Shown here: one piece after another, positions 8,296 to 17,612 of the stretch
Layout: every line of letters begins with the position of its first letter
How positions within the stretch are numbered: the first letter of the stretch is position 1
Source of the DNA: a virus
Length of the DNA stretch: 47,267 nucleotides
IMG/VR virus record: IMGVR_UViG_3300017989_000169
Coordinates: 1-47,267 of that record
Strand: one strand, 5' to 3'
Program-made: the position numbers and the translations under genes
The notes under the pieces: model-generated
What the model was told of the DNA's origin: nothing
Databases searched by the model: none
Seen by the model: the letters and a program-made list of their open reading frames with translations, nothing else

Positions 8296-8540
8296 GAGAC
8301 GCCATTGAGGACATCATTGCCACAGGCTGCCCGTTCCGCGACGTCAGCGAGTTCGCCGTGCGCGTGCAGCGGCTTTACGGCTACTACAGCACGGGTCATC
8401 TGCTGCGAGCGGGCGGTCTTGTTGATCAGCCCCTGTGGTATCTGGCCGCGATGCGGCTGGCGGATTCAGTAGTGAAGGAGCATCAGCGCGAGGAGCAGGA
8501 GGCCGCGCGCCGTGACATGGAGAGCAAGCTTAGACGGTAA
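8175..8540 (+). CDS. Tail assembly chaperone extension (gpT-like, via -1 frameshift)
   Basis: The minus-one frame relative to the chaperone continues to a TAA at 8538-8540. It encodes a compact helical segment, GDAIEDIIATGCPFRDVSEF, VQRLYGYYSTGHLL, then a charged C-terminus rich in Glu/Arg. I see no good independent start with a ribosome site, so it is probably made only as a fusion to the upstream 225 or so residues, giving a product of roughly 345 residues. The stop overlaps the tape measure ATG (TAATG). This is the G-T arrangement of siphophages. The exact slip codon is inferred. Confidence 0.65.
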   Translation, partial: SLRLSLSLQCPRECSGQGQDERDCPHHCLQGLLKIGERRVGDAIEDIIATGCPFRDVSEFAVRVQRLYGYYSTGHLLRAGGLVDQPLWYLAAMRLADSVVKEHQREEQEAARRDMESKLRR

Positions 8541-11116
8541 TGGGTAGCGATACCGAACAGAAGATTCTGGAGGTCGTGCTGGAGCTGAACGACAAGTTCA
8601 GCGGCGGTCTGGCCAATACCAACAGGCAGATCGGCGGCCTCGCCGGCAACCTCCAGAAGACCGGCCGGGCGATGAAGGCCGTGGGTACCAGCATGAGCCG
8701 GTACGTGACGGTGCCGATCCTGGCTGCCGGCGGAGCGATTATCAAGCTGGGCCTGGACTTTGACAAGTCGATGCGCCGCGTCAAGGCGCTCAGCGGTGCC
8801 ACCGGCGAGCAGTTTGAACAGCTGAGGCAGCAGGCAAAGGACCTCGGCGCGACGACGGTATTCACGGCCAATCAGGCCGCGGAAGCGCAGGGCTTCCTGG
8901 CGATGGCCGGCTTCAAGACGAACGAAATCCTGGGCGCCATGCCCGGCACGCTTGCCATGGCTGCCGCGGGACAGGTCGATCTGGCACGCGCAGCCGACAT
9001 CGCGAGCAATATCCTCACCGGCTTCAATTTGGAAGTAAAGGACATGGGCCGCGTGTCGGATGTGCTGACCAACACCTTCACTAGTGCGAATGTCGATCTG
9101 GAGATGCTCGGCGAAACAATGAAGTACATAGCACCTGTTGCTGCGGGTGCCGGTATGCAGTTCGAGGAAATTGCGGCCGCAGTAGGTCTGATGGGTAACG
9201 CCGGTATTCAGGCTAGCCAGGCCGGTACTTCATTGCGCATGGGCATCCTGTCGCTCATTGATCCGGGAGATAAAGCAGCGGCCATCATGAAGGAGCTGAA
9301 GCTCCAGGTAATGGATTCCGAAGGCGCCATGCTGCCTCTGGTCGACATCATTCGCCAACTGGAAATCGGCTTGGGGGAAATGGGCGAGGCTCAGCAGATG
9401 GCCACTCTGAAGACCTTGGTTGGTCAACGCGCCGCGTCGGGGTTTGCCGGCTTGATCTCACAGGGCAGCGAGGCGCTGAACGAGTTGACACAGTCCAACT
9501 TAAACGCCGCGGGCAAAGCGCAAGAGATCGCCGAGGAGATGATGACGCCGTGGGAGCGGTTCAAGTCCGCGGTGCAGGGCGCGGGGCTGGCGATCTCCGA
9601 GTCCGGCCTGCTGGACGATTTCACCAGGATCATCACGAAGCTCACCGACTATCTCCGGAAGATAGCGCAGGCCAGCCCCGCAACCCTGCGGTTTGCCACT
9701 GGGCTCGCAACAGTAGCGGCCATCGCGGGGCCGGCGCTGATGGTCATCGGGCAGATGAGCATCGGAATCGCGGCACTGTCACGCGGCATGGTTGGCTTTA
9801 CCGCGGGCATCAACGCGTTTCTGGCCGGTCCTGGTTGGGGCTTCAATGTCTGGCTGGCGAAGGCGACGGGGACTGCGGCCGGTGGCGCGGGAGCGCTCGG
9901 CCTACTCGCCGCTCTTACAGCGCTGGCGGCAACTGTCTGGACCATCAACATCAAGTATGCGATCGAGAACTGGGACCCATCGGCAAGAGCCGCTGAGGAC
10001 TTCCAGCGAATGCTGCGAGAGCGGGTGGGACCGGAAGGCGAGACGGCCTGGGATATGGCTACCGACTTCCAGAAGGGCGAGGCTGCATTGGAGTACGCGA
10101 TGCAGGACGCGGCTCCCCGGCTCAAGACGAACTTTGCATCGCTCTGGGAGGGGCTGAAACTCGTCTATGACCAGAGCTGGTTCCATACCACTGCCGACAA
10201 GGATATCCAGGCTGCGCTCGATGCGATTGCCCAGCTGTTCAGCAGTGGCACGGGACCTATCGCTGCTGAGTGGGACGCGTTCTGGCAGGGCTGTAAAGAG
10301 ATCTACGACACGAGCTGGTTCCATACCGTCGCCGATGTCTGGATTCAGGAGAAGCTGGATGCCATTGCGGCGTTCTTCACCAATGCCAAGACGACCATTC
10401 CGCAGTTGTGGAATGACATGTGGACTGCTCTGAGGGATACAGCCACAAGCTGGGGCCAGCAGATTGTCGACAAGGTGACGTGGTTCAAGGAGAAGGTACA
10501 AGGCGTCTTTACGTGGCTGAAGGATGTGGTAGTCGGTCACTCGATCTGGCCGGACATGTGGGGCAAGATGCTCAATGTCACGGTTGCCTATGCAGCTGAC
10601 ATCGAGTCTGAAGTATCCACGATGAGCGGCAACATCCTGGACGAGATTCGTACGCTGGAGGACACGTCGGTCGCCAGCTTCGAGCATATGGGCTGGGCGA
10701 TGGCGGATGCATTCCAGCGGGCCGGCCAGCAGGTGGCGGCAACGCTGGCCGGAATCGCACAGCAGGTCGCGGGAGTGGCGACCACGCTGCGCCAGCAGCT
10801 GAGCGATGCGATTGCGGGCGCGGTTGAAGCCGCCAATCAGGCGATGATCGCGGGCGGTACCGGCTGGGAGACCGCGGCCGCGGGGCTCGATACCGAGGAG
10901 GGTATCCTGCGCGGCGACAACGGCGAAATCCTGATGCAGGGCGGGCAGTACACGATGGCCGGTCTCGAGGCGTTGAAGGCTGCGGGCGTCGACATCAGCG
11001 AGATGCTGTCGATGATCAACACCTACGAGCCGCAGTATCAGAATCCGCTGGCTACGTACAGCCGGTCAGGTCTGGAGAACCTTGGTCTGCTGGGCGGTTG
11101 CGGGCCCGGCGGTTGA
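8540..11116 (+). CDS. Tail tape measure protein
   Basis: At 858 residues this is the longest tail gene. The TP901-type tape measure core is plain at about residues 75-330: FDKSMRRVKALSGATGEQF, DLGATTVFTANQAAEAQGFL, AADIASNILTGFNL, DLEMLGETMKYIAPVA, GIQASQAGTSLRMGILSL. Hydrophobic alanine-rich segments follow (residues 390-470). A 46-residue tandem repeat has the motif SWFHT(T/V)AD encoded at 10174 and again at 10312. The protein ends at TGA 11114, but the same frame reopens at once (see the gene at 11120). It sets tail length and passes into the host during DNA ejection. Confidence 0.93.
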   Translation: MGSDTEQKILEVVLELNDKFSGGLANTNRQIGGLAGNLQKTGRAMKAVGTSMSRYVTVPILAAGGAIIKLGLDFDKSMRRVKALSGATGEQFEQLRQQAKDLGATTVFTANQAAEAQGFLAMAGFKTNEILGAMPGTLAMAAAGQVDLARAADIASNILTGFNLEVKDMGRVSDVLTNTFTSANVDLEMLGETMKYIAPVAAGAGMQFEEIAAAVGLMGNAGIQASQAGTSLRMGILSLIDPGDKAAAIMKELKLQVMDSEGAMLPLVDIIRQLEIGLGEMGEAQQMATLKTLVGQRAASGFAGLISQGSEALNELTQSNLNAAGKAQEIAEEMMTPWERFKSAVQGAGLAISESGLLDDFTRIITKLTDYLRKIAQASPATLRFATGLATVAAIAGPALMVIGQMSIGIAALSRGMVGFTAGINAFLAGPGWGFNVWLAKATGTAAGGAGALGLLAALTALAATVWTINIKYAIENWDPSARAAEDFQRMLRERVGPEGETAWDMATDFQKGEAALEYAMQDAAPRLKTNFASLWEGLKLVYDQSWFHTTADKDIQAALDAIAQLFSSGTGPIAAEWDAFWQGCKEIYDTSWFHTVADVWIQEKLDAIAAFFTNAKTTIPQLWNDMWTALRDTATSWGQQIVDKVTWFKEKVQGVFTWLKDVVVGHSIWPDMWGKMLNVTVAYAADIESEVSTMSGNILDEIRTLEDTSVASFEHMGWAMADAFQRAGQQVAATLAGIAQQVAGVATTLRQQLSDAIAGAVEAANQAMIAGGTGWETAAAGLDTEEGILRGDNGEILMQGGQYTMAGLEALKAAGVDISEMLSMINTYEPQYQNPLATYSRSGLENLGLLGGCGPGG

Positions 11117-11119
11117 GGC

Positions 11120-11623
11120 GTGCCGTCCCCTCAGGATGAGGGGCTATTCGGTACGGATCAGCAGGGACAGCAGCAGGTTGCCCAGGACACGGCGCGCGGA
11201 ATGCGGCAGCAGGGCTCGATGCTGGGCGGCATCCTGACGGAGAGCCTGGGGCGCAGCATCGGCGAGGCGTTCCGCACCCACGACTGGTCAGGCGTCGCCG
11301 ACGAGCTGGCTAACACGATGAGCCAGCTGTTCAGCCAGGTGTTCAGCGGGATGGGGCCGTTCGGCGGCTTCGTCGGCGGGATATTCGGCGGCTTGTTCGG
11401 TGGCGTGCTCGGCGGCCTGTTCGGTGGCGGCGGTAGCAGCAGCCGGCGCGGCGAGTCCATGAGCAACCCGATGTACACCTATGATGTGCGGGCCGAGTCG
11501 CTGCTGACCGAGCTGCTCAATGCCACCAAGCTCCAGCGCCTACAGATGGCCGCGGCGGGCGGCGCTGACGCCGGTGACCTGCAAAGCGACATCTACCTGA
11601 TGGGCGGTGACGATCTTGGCTAG
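11120..11623 (+). CDS. Gly-rich hydrophobic tail protein, in frame with the tape measure
   Basis: This 167-residue frame begins with GTG 11120, only one codon after the tape measure TGA and in the same frame. It contains a glycine/phenylalanine-rich hydrophobic run (FGGFVGGIFGGLFGGVLGG) at residues 75-100, the type of segment often found at the C-terminus of tape measure proteins. The ribosome site is poor (TTGAGG two bases before GTG). It may be a separate gene, a tape measure extension made by TGA readthrough, or a tape measure split by a nonsense mutation. The next gene overlaps its last 17 bases. Confidence 0.6.
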   Translation: MPSPQDEGLFGTDQQGQQQVAQDTARGMRQQGSMLGGILTESLGRSIGEAFRTHDWSGVADELANTMSQLFSQVFSGMGPFGGFVGGIFGGLFGGVLGGLFGGGGSSSRRGESMSNPMYTYDVRAESLLTELLNATKLQRLQMAAAGGADAGDLQSDIYLMGGDDLG

Positions 11624-12479
11624 CGATGCTGTGAGCAGGACAGTCAGGATCACGCAGACGGACGGTGCACCCGACTACTGCCGCCGCGACAACGGCGTCG
11701 GCTTCGATGACTACGACAGTGACATCGGCGACCTGAGCGGTGCTGGCAACCCGCTATGGGGCGGCGCGGCACACGTCATGTACTTCGGCGCCGACGCCAA
11801 GTTCATGTCCATGGGCCTGCGGCTGGTCAGCGCGCCGAGCATCGGCGCGATCACCTGGGAGTATAGCGACGGCGCTGCGGGCTGGGTTGCCTTCAACGGC
11901 AGCAACCCGTTCCACGATTCGACCAGCGACTTCACCGTCGACGGCTTCATGGCGTGGCAGGACCCGCCGGGCGCATCGGCCTGGGGTAAGAACACCGTTG
12001 ACGGCACAGAAGCATACTGGATCAGGGCCAGCATCGGCGGCCATACCGGCACCGGCAACTTCCTCAACTTCCTGCGCAACCAGACGCTCCAGGGACCGCT
12101 GCGGCTGGCGGCACAGATCCCGGCGGGCAATGTGTTCCGCGACATCAGCGACGATTTGCAGAGCGCTGATGTTGCCTATACCGGGCCCACCACGCTGACT
12201 ATCAGCTGCAAGCTCAAGGCGACGATTCACCCGACCACGCTCAAGGGCGGCCCGAACCTCGCGCTGCTGCATTACTGGTGGCAGAACCGCGCCGCGCTGT
12301 TCATCGAGGACCTGGCGCAGTCTACGGCGCCGCCTGATCTCGACTGCGAGAGCTACTGGAAAGACTACACCGGCAGGCTCAGCAAGGGCGCCGGTGATCA
12401 CATCGCGCCGTTCAAGATGAGTAGCAGCGGCTATGAGCTGCACTTCATGATCTCAGCTGTAACGGCGGTGCTGGAATGA
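11607..12479 (+). CDS. Distal tail / baseplate-type protein candidate
   Basis: The 290-residue protein starts with GTG inside the preceding gene and ends overlapping the next start (ATGA). It includes ITWEYSDGAAGWVAFNG, a FTVDGFMAWQDPPGASAWG stretch and AYWIRASIGGHTGTG. That arrangement is often seen in tail proteins following a tape measure, with an aromatic-rich beta sandwich. The position directly after the tape measure region matches distal tail proteins, which cap the tube and hold the adsorption device. No enzymatic motif was seen. Confidence 0.55.
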   Translation: MTILASDAVSRTVRITQTDGAPDYCRRDNGVGFDDYDSDIGDLSGAGNPLWGGAAHVMYFGADAKFMSMGLRLVSAPSIGAITWEYSDGAAGWVAFNGSNPFHDSTSDFTVDGFMAWQDPPGASAWGKNTVDGTEAYWIRASIGGHTGTGNFLNFLRNQTLQGPLRLAAQIPAGNVFRDISDDLQSADVAYTGPTTLTISCKLKATIHPTTLKGGPNLALLHYWWQNRAALFIEDLAQSTAPPDLDCESYWKDYTGRLSKGAGDHIAPFKMSSSGYELHFMISAVTAVLE

Positions 12480-14860
12480 GCATCACCATCACATTCACCA
12501 ACCCTGAGGAGAACTACAACGGTGGCGGCGGCTGCTCGGCAGCGGTGCCGGTGGCCACTCTGGAGCCGGTCTACGAGCTGGGAGTGGTCAGCAGCTGTAC
12601 TCTGACGATCGCGCACGACGTCAGCAGCAAATACGGGCTGGAGACGGACGATGCGAATAACCCGTGCCAGGTCAACAGCACGGCGCTGGTAGCTGTCGAC
12701 GGGAGCACCGTGCTCCGCGGCCGCGTGGCCGACAAGCCGAAGCACGTGCGAGTCGTCAACGATCAGCGGAACACCGTCACGTACCTCTCCGTGAAGCTGG
12801 AGGGCAACGAAGCCGCGCTACTCGATGCGGTCTGCCCCGATGCCAGCGGCAACGAGAGCTGGACCATGGCGACGGACACCTATCAGGTGGGCGCCGCCGG
12901 CGCCATGCCGCTTAAGGCCAGCAGCAGCTACGGCACCTTCGCCAGCGATACGCTGTGGCCTGATCCCGCCGACGCCGAGGGTGCGAAGTGCTACATCAGC
13001 GACGCCAAGAGCCCGTCAGATACGATCAACGCGCAGATTCTGATCGGCGCGGCCTGCCCGTTCTACATCGAGTTCACGGCGACCGACCAGGGCTTCCCGC
13101 CGCAGTTCTGGCTGAAGATCAACGCCGAGTGGTTCTACTGCGAGGGCTACGACGCGACGGGCGGCGGCGGGCGGTACCGCACGCAGGCCATTGCCCGCGC
13201 GGAGCTGGGTACCGCTGCGGCCGGTCACGCCGCCAACGACACCGCCTACGCGAAGGTCGCTAAGAAGATCGGCCCGCAGACACCGGTGCTCTACCGCGAT
13301 GATGGCGGCGGTGCCGTCAAGATGCGGTACGACAAGGACTACAAGGTTCTCACGGGATACGGCTGCTTCGTGCTGGTGGGCCTTGATGCCGGCGCGGATA
13401 CCTTCACCGGCACATACAGCGTGTACGACGAGGATAAGTCCCTGGACGCGGGTAGCAACGTGGTCTATCTGGAGGATGTGGTCCAGGTGCTTGTCACCGG
13501 CCCGGCTGCCTACGGCGGCGCGGGCTTCGCGGCGGGCGACTGCGACTTCGACGCGCTGGAGATCGGCATCACGCGGATCGACTACGACCCGGAGAAGTGG
13601 CCGCAGACGCCGTGGAACGCAATCCAGCATCTGATCCGGCTGCTCAAGCTTGAGGATGAGATCGGCTTCTGGTTCAAGCACTCGACGGGCAAGTTCCGGC
13701 TGGCGCAGATCGGCAATGCCGGTGCACCTGATCTGACCATCACCGGCGGTATCCAGCAGGTGCAGGCGGACATGAGCCTGCGCGATGTGTACTCAGCTGT
13801 TCGGGTCGCCTACACGTACGACCAGGACCCGAACCTGATCAAGCAGGAGCATAGCTACCACTGCGAGCCGGCGGCGGCAGGGGCGCAACCGGACCGCTGG
13901 CTCAAGGTCACCGCTGGCGGTGAGGACTGGCATACGGATGAGTATGTGGAGTACGCAACCGGTGATCCCGCAGATACGGACTTCGGCGTGGACATGCTCA
14001 CGGATGGCAAGAACGAGACCAAGCTGATGGCCGACTACGAGCACGACCCAGGCGGGGAGTTCGACTTCTGCCACTTCTGGTTCGGCGACGGGGCGCCGAC
14101 GATTCGCCTGGACTACCTCGATCTGTGGGTCAATGCGTACCGCGCGATTACCAGCGACCGCAGCACCCGCAACGACGAGGGTGAGTTCGTGGTCCGCGTC
14201 GACGGCTGTGCTGACTACGATACCGCCACGCATGCACCGACAAGCGGCGTCTGGTACGAGCTGGGCGGCGCGATCATGGGCGTGCCGTCGCGCGATGGGA
14301 CGGCGGTCGAGCTGGAGATGAGCAGCTTCATCGTTCGCCAGGTCAACGCGATCCGGATTGTGTTCGAGTACATGGCCGGACCGGTCGACGGCGGCGACCA
14401 GTACTGGGCCTGCGTGCACCAGCTGATCGTGCAGGGCAACGTGACGAAGTATGCGCTGGTGCAGACGACGGATAACGCCGCGCTCAAGACAGAGCCGGAG
14501 TACATCTACAACGTTGGCGCCCATACGAAACTGCGCGGGGGGATCAACTCCAGCGGCAGCGCCGGCTGCCCGCGGGTGAAGTCCATCAAGAACATCGGCC
14601 CGGCCAGCGACGCGGCGGCACTGACCATCGGACGCGCCTACCTGCGCAACGCGCTGAAGCTGTACAGCATGCGGCAGTATCGCGGCTCCGGAGCGCTGAG
14701 CGCGTGGCCTGAGCTGGGCGACACGATTGCGATTGACGAGGACAGCAGCGGCGCCGCGGACTACACCGGCGTCTGCCGGATGTTCAAGCCGACGATCCGG
14801 CCCGGCAAGCGCACCTACCAGCTGCGGGTGCTCGACTACGACGCGAGTGACATCGAATGA
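12476..14860 (+). CDS. Tail hub / tail-associated protein with discoidin-like domain
   Basis: The 794-residue protein begins with beta-rich sequence of tail-hub type (SCTLTIAHDVSSKYGLE, GSTVLRGRVADKPKHV) and ends with YQLRVLDYDASDIE, reminiscent of gp27/Tal-like hub proteins. Residues about 480-660 look like an F5/8-type C (discoidin) carbohydrate-binding module: MLTDGKNETKLMADYE, an acidic FWFG strand, IRLDYLDLWVNAYR, and paired cysteines. Such modules bind glycans, so it may contact a host surface sugar. The gene overlaps both neighbours by four bases. No peptidase or lysozyme motif was found. Confidence 0.6.
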   Translation: MSITITFTNPEENYNGGGGCSAAVPVATLEPVYELGVVSSCTLTIAHDVSSKYGLETDDANNPCQVNSTALVAVDGSTVLRGRVADKPKHVRVVNDQRNTVTYLSVKLEGNEAALLDAVCPDASGNESWTMATDTYQVGAAGAMPLKASSSYGTFASDTLWPDPADAEGAKCYISDAKSPSDTINAQILIGAACPFYIEFTATDQGFPPQFWLKINAEWFYCEGYDATGGGGRYRTQAIARAELGTAAAGHAANDTAYAKVAKKIGPQTPVLYRDDGGGAVKMRYDKDYKVLTGYGCFVLVGLDAGADTFTGTYSVYDEDKSLDAGSNVVYLEDVVQVLVTGPAAYGGAGFAAGDCDFDALEIGITRIDYDPEKWPQTPWNAIQHLIRLLKLEDEIGFWFKHSTGKFRLAQIGNAGAPDLTITGGIQQVQADMSLRDVYSAVRVAYTYDQDPNLIKQEHSYHCEPAAAGAQPDRWLKVTAGGEDWHTDEYVEYATGDPADTDFGVDMLTDGKNETKLMADYEHDPGGEFDFCHFWFGDGAPTIRLDYLDLWVNAYRAITSDRSTRNDEGEFVVRVDGCADYDTATHAPTSGVWYELGGAIMGVPSRDGTAVELEMSSFIVRQVNAIRIVFEYMAGPVDGGDQYWACVHQLIVQGNVTKYALVQTTDNAALKTEPEYIYNVGAHTKLRGGINSSGSAGCPRVKSIKNIGPASDAAALTIGRAYLRNALKLYSMRQYRGSGALSAWPELGDTIAIDEDSSGAADYTGVCRMFKPTIRPGKRTYQLRVLDYDASDIE

Positions 14861-15363
14861 CCCAGGACAGCAAGATCAAGCGGGTGAAGCGGCCGGCGGC
14901 CGAGATACTGGCGCTGCTCAAGCAGGGCCAGGACTACGAGGCTACCGAGCTGGCGGACGTGAGCGCCGGTACTGTGGTCTACGCTGACAATGAGCCGGGC
15001 GGCGGCGGCGGCGCGGAGATGAGCCAGATTAAGCAGAGCTGCGCCGACAACGCGACGACCGACATCATCCTGGGCAGCTCCAGCCTGATTATCGCGGCGC
15101 TGCTGATCTACCGCGGCCACACGGACAACGCCGGTACGGAGTACTTCGAAAGCGGCTTCTGTGTGGTGTGGCATGACGGCACCAACGGCGAGGTGGTCGG
15201 GCCGTACCGCAACTACACGGACGCCGGCTACTGCCTGGACGATGACGCGCCGATCGCGGCCGATCTCAACGGCGGCAACCTGCGGATCAACGTGACTACT
15301 AAGAATCGGGGCGCGGCCTGCGACTTCCGCGCGACTTTCATCATCGTGGAGGCTCAAGCATGA
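14857..15363 (+). CDS. Tail-associated protein of unknown function
   Basis: This 168-residue protein has a basic N-terminus (SKIKRVKRPAAEILALLKQG), a Gly-rich linker (EPGGGGGAEM) and a beta-rich C-terminal domain with several cysteines (QSCADNATTDIILG, AGYCLDDDAP, AACDFRATFIIVEAQA). It is coupled by ATGA overlaps to the hub gene upstream and the fibre-like gene downstream, which points to a small adaptor in the tail tip. I do not recognise the family. Confidence 0.6.
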   Translation: MTQDSKIKRVKRPAAEILALLKQGQDYEATELADVSAGTVVYADNEPGGGGGAEMSQIKQSCADNATTDIILGSSSLIIAALLIYRGHTDNAGTEYFESGFCVVWHDGTNGEVVGPYRNYTDAGYCLDDDAPIAADLNGGNLRINVTTKNRGAACDFRATFIIVEAQA

Positions 15364-17273
15364 GACTGCTAACCCTTATGATCGCGCTCACGGCGCTGTG
15401 GCTGAGCTGCGCTTGGGCTGGCGAGAATCGTATCCAGGGCGATCCGGTGGTCATCGGTCAGGGCAACATCGAGCTGGGCGACAGCGACACCGCTGGCACC
15501 TGTAAGTGGTTCGACGTTGACGGCGCGTGGTTCAAGATCACCGCCGCCGACATGGCCGCTAACTTCACCTATGTCTGGCCAGTAGACGACGGCGACGCCG
15601 ACGAGGTGCTCCAGACGGACGGCGCCGGCATTCTGACGTGGGCCGATGTATCCGCCGCGCTGGAGGACGGAACGGCTGACGGCCAGATGCTCTTCTGGGA
15701 TACGGACACATGGAAGCACACGGAAGTGGGCGAGCTGGTCTGGGATGACACTAACAAGTGGATGGGCATTGGGCAGGACACGCCGCTCAGCCCGCTGCAC
15801 GTCCGCGATGCGGCGAGCAACGATCTGGCGATGCTGGAGTATGACAACAACGGCGCCAGCGGCCCGAAGCTGGAGTTCTACCTGAACTCCGACACGCCAG
15901 CCGACAACGATGTGGTCGGCGTGCTGGAATTCAGCGGCGAGGACTCCAACAGCGACATCGAGGACTATGTGCGCATCACCGCCTACGCCGAGGACGTGAC
16001 GCACGATGCGGAGGACGGCGGGCTGGCCATCGAGGTGCAGGTGGGCAGCACGCTGCAGAACGTCTGGGACTGCTGGCCGGACGAGGTGCTGATTAACGGC
16101 GACGGCGTGGACATCGACTTCACCGTCGAGGGCGAGAACGATACCAACCTGCTGTGTACGGACGCCGCGAACGACCGTATCGGCGTCAGCGACTCAACGC
16201 CGGACGCGCTGGTGGACATCGACGGCAACGACACGACGGCGGACCCGACGCTGCTGGTCGAGCGCGACCTAGCCAGCGGCAGCACGGACAGCCCGGTAGT
16301 AACGATCCACCAAGACAACGCGGGGGATGACCAAGACGCGCTCAGCGTACAGCAGGACTGCGACGCCGACGCCGTTGTTGCCGTTGCGCAAGCGGGGGAA
16401 GCGTTCTCGGGGCTCAGCACGGATGGCTACGCCGTGCTTGGTTGGAGCATCAATGACGATGGAATAGTTGGCTCGTCAACGAGCGCGGCAAACGACGACT
16501 ACTCCATTAAGGCACTGGAACACACCTACCTCGCCAACTACGCCGACTACTACACGGCGCACGCCCTCGCCCCCATGACGGCCCCACCAGCCGATACGCT
16601 GCGCACCTACGCGGACACGACCCTGACCAGCCGCCTCTACGCGAAAGACTCCAGTAGTAACGAGATTGACCTGAGCATTCAGTCTGACCACGTATTCCAA
16701 GGCCAGTGGCTCGCGGACACTGAGGATGAGACGTGGGAGGACGCCGCGCAAGACCTCATCGCCTGCGAAGCGACGGCCAGCCGCAAGTATGACTTCGACT
16801 TTGTGAACATGCAGCAGGACGCGAGCTATGGGCAGTGGGTGTGGGACGCGGTGCGGGCGCAGATGGCGCTGAACTGGGCGCAGTGCCAGTTTGCCACCGG
16901 CGGGCAGATCGACTACAACGGCTGCACGGACCTCACGCTGCGGGCGCTGGTCTGGGTCAACTGCGCGACGGCCGAGGGCGCGGCACCCGGCGGCACGTAC
17001 TGGGACTCGATCAAGTTCTACGTCACGGAATCCAACGGCGAGGACAACGACACGGTGAGCGCCGACCTGCAAGGCCAGACGAGCAACGGCGCTTGGACCA
17101 TCATCGAGGCGGACGTGGATGTAAGCGCGTGGAGCATCGGTGCGGAGGAGGCGCTGCGCGTCGGGCTGGTGTTCGTTGGCGAGGACGTGGCGGACCCCGG
17201 CATGGACCCGCAGACAACGTGGACCTACGAAGTGCGCATCGAGTGGATCAAGGTCACGCAGTGGGTGGAGTGA
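15360..17273 (+). CDS. Fibre-like surface protein with N-terminal signal peptide
   Basis: The 637-residue, aspartate-rich protein has repeats of the type seen in trimeric fibre shafts and heads (WMGIGQDTPLSPLHVRD, then NDRIGVSDSTPDALVDIDG). It ends in a beta-sandwich-like domain with tryptophans at the C-terminus. Unusually, it opens with a textbook Sec signal peptide: MR, a leucine-rich core LLTLMIALTALWL, and a likely cleavage after AWA at about residue 20. Virion fibres assemble in the cytoplasm and do not normally carry one. It may be a secreted or surface-displayed protein, or the segment may be a hydrophobic anchor. Its gene context is the end of the tail module. Confidence 0.65.
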   Translation: MRLLTLMIALTALWLSCAWAGENRIQGDPVVIGQGNIELGDSDTAGTCKWFDVDGAWFKITAADMAANFTYVWPVDDGDADEVLQTDGAGILTWADVSAALEDGTADGQMLFWDTDTWKHTEVGELVWDDTNKWMGIGQDTPLSPLHVRDAASNDLAMLEYDNNGASGPKLEFYLNSDTPADNDVVGVLEFSGEDSNSDIEDYVRITAYAEDVTHDAEDGGLAIEVQVGSTLQNVWDCWPDEVLINGDGVDIDFTVEGENDTNLLCTDAANDRIGVSDSTPDALVDIDGNDTTADPTLLVERDLASGSTDSPVVTIHQDNAGDDQDALSVQQDCDADAVVAVAQAGEAFSGLSTDGYAVLGWSINDDGIVGSSTSAANDDYSIKALEHTYLANYADYYTAHALAPMTAPPADTLRTYADTTLTSRLYAKDSSSNEIDLSIQSDHVFQGQWLADTEDETWEDAAQDLIACEATASRKYDFDFVNMQQDASYGQWVWDAVRAQMALNWAQCQFATGGQIDYNGCTDLTLRALVWVNCATAEGAAPGGTYWDSIKFYVTESNGEDNDTVSADLQGQTSNGAWTIIEADVDVSAWSIGAEEALRVGLVFVGEDVADPGMDPQTTWTYEVRIEWIKVTQWVE

Positions 17274-17289
17274 GCAGGAGGGCTAAGCG

Positions 17290-17595
17290 ATGACGGCAGC
17301 AGGCAGTAGTCACGAGCACCCGGAGCTGGAGCGTCGGATCGGCGAGCTGCGCGAGGATCAGCAGCGCGACCGCGACAACCTGTTCAAGATCGCGAACGAC
17401 ACACGGGAGCGAGTGGCGAGTGTCGAGACCAAGGTCGATCTGATGCATGGCGATCTCAAGTCCCTCGCTAGTGACGTGCGCAATGGCAAGACCCGCCGCG
17501 GCGACAGCTGGCAGCGGGCGACTTGGACGGTGATCGTGCTGGCGATCACGATCCTGCTGGCGGTCATCGGCTGGACGGTGGCGATCGCCAAATGA
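17290..17595 (+). CDS. XhlA-like membrane protein, holin/lysis candidate
   Basis: This 101-residue protein has a long charged coiled coil (residues 10-65, LERRIGELREDQQRDRDN and VASVETKVDLMHGDLKSL) and one C-terminal transmembrane helix (TWTVIVLAITILLAVIGWTV). That is the layout of the hemolysin XhlA family, which works with holins or endolysins in many phages. The ribosome site AGGAGGG is well placed. It opens the presumed lysis segment. A signal-anchor accessory protein is an alternative to a true pore-forming holin. Confidence 0.72.
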   Translation: MTAAGSSHEHPELERRIGELREDQQRDRDNLFKIANDTRERVASVETKVDLMHGDLKSLASDVRNGKTRRGDSWQRATWTVIVLAITILLAVIGWTVAIAK

Positions 17596-17612
17596 AGTGT
17601 GCAAATAGTGTG

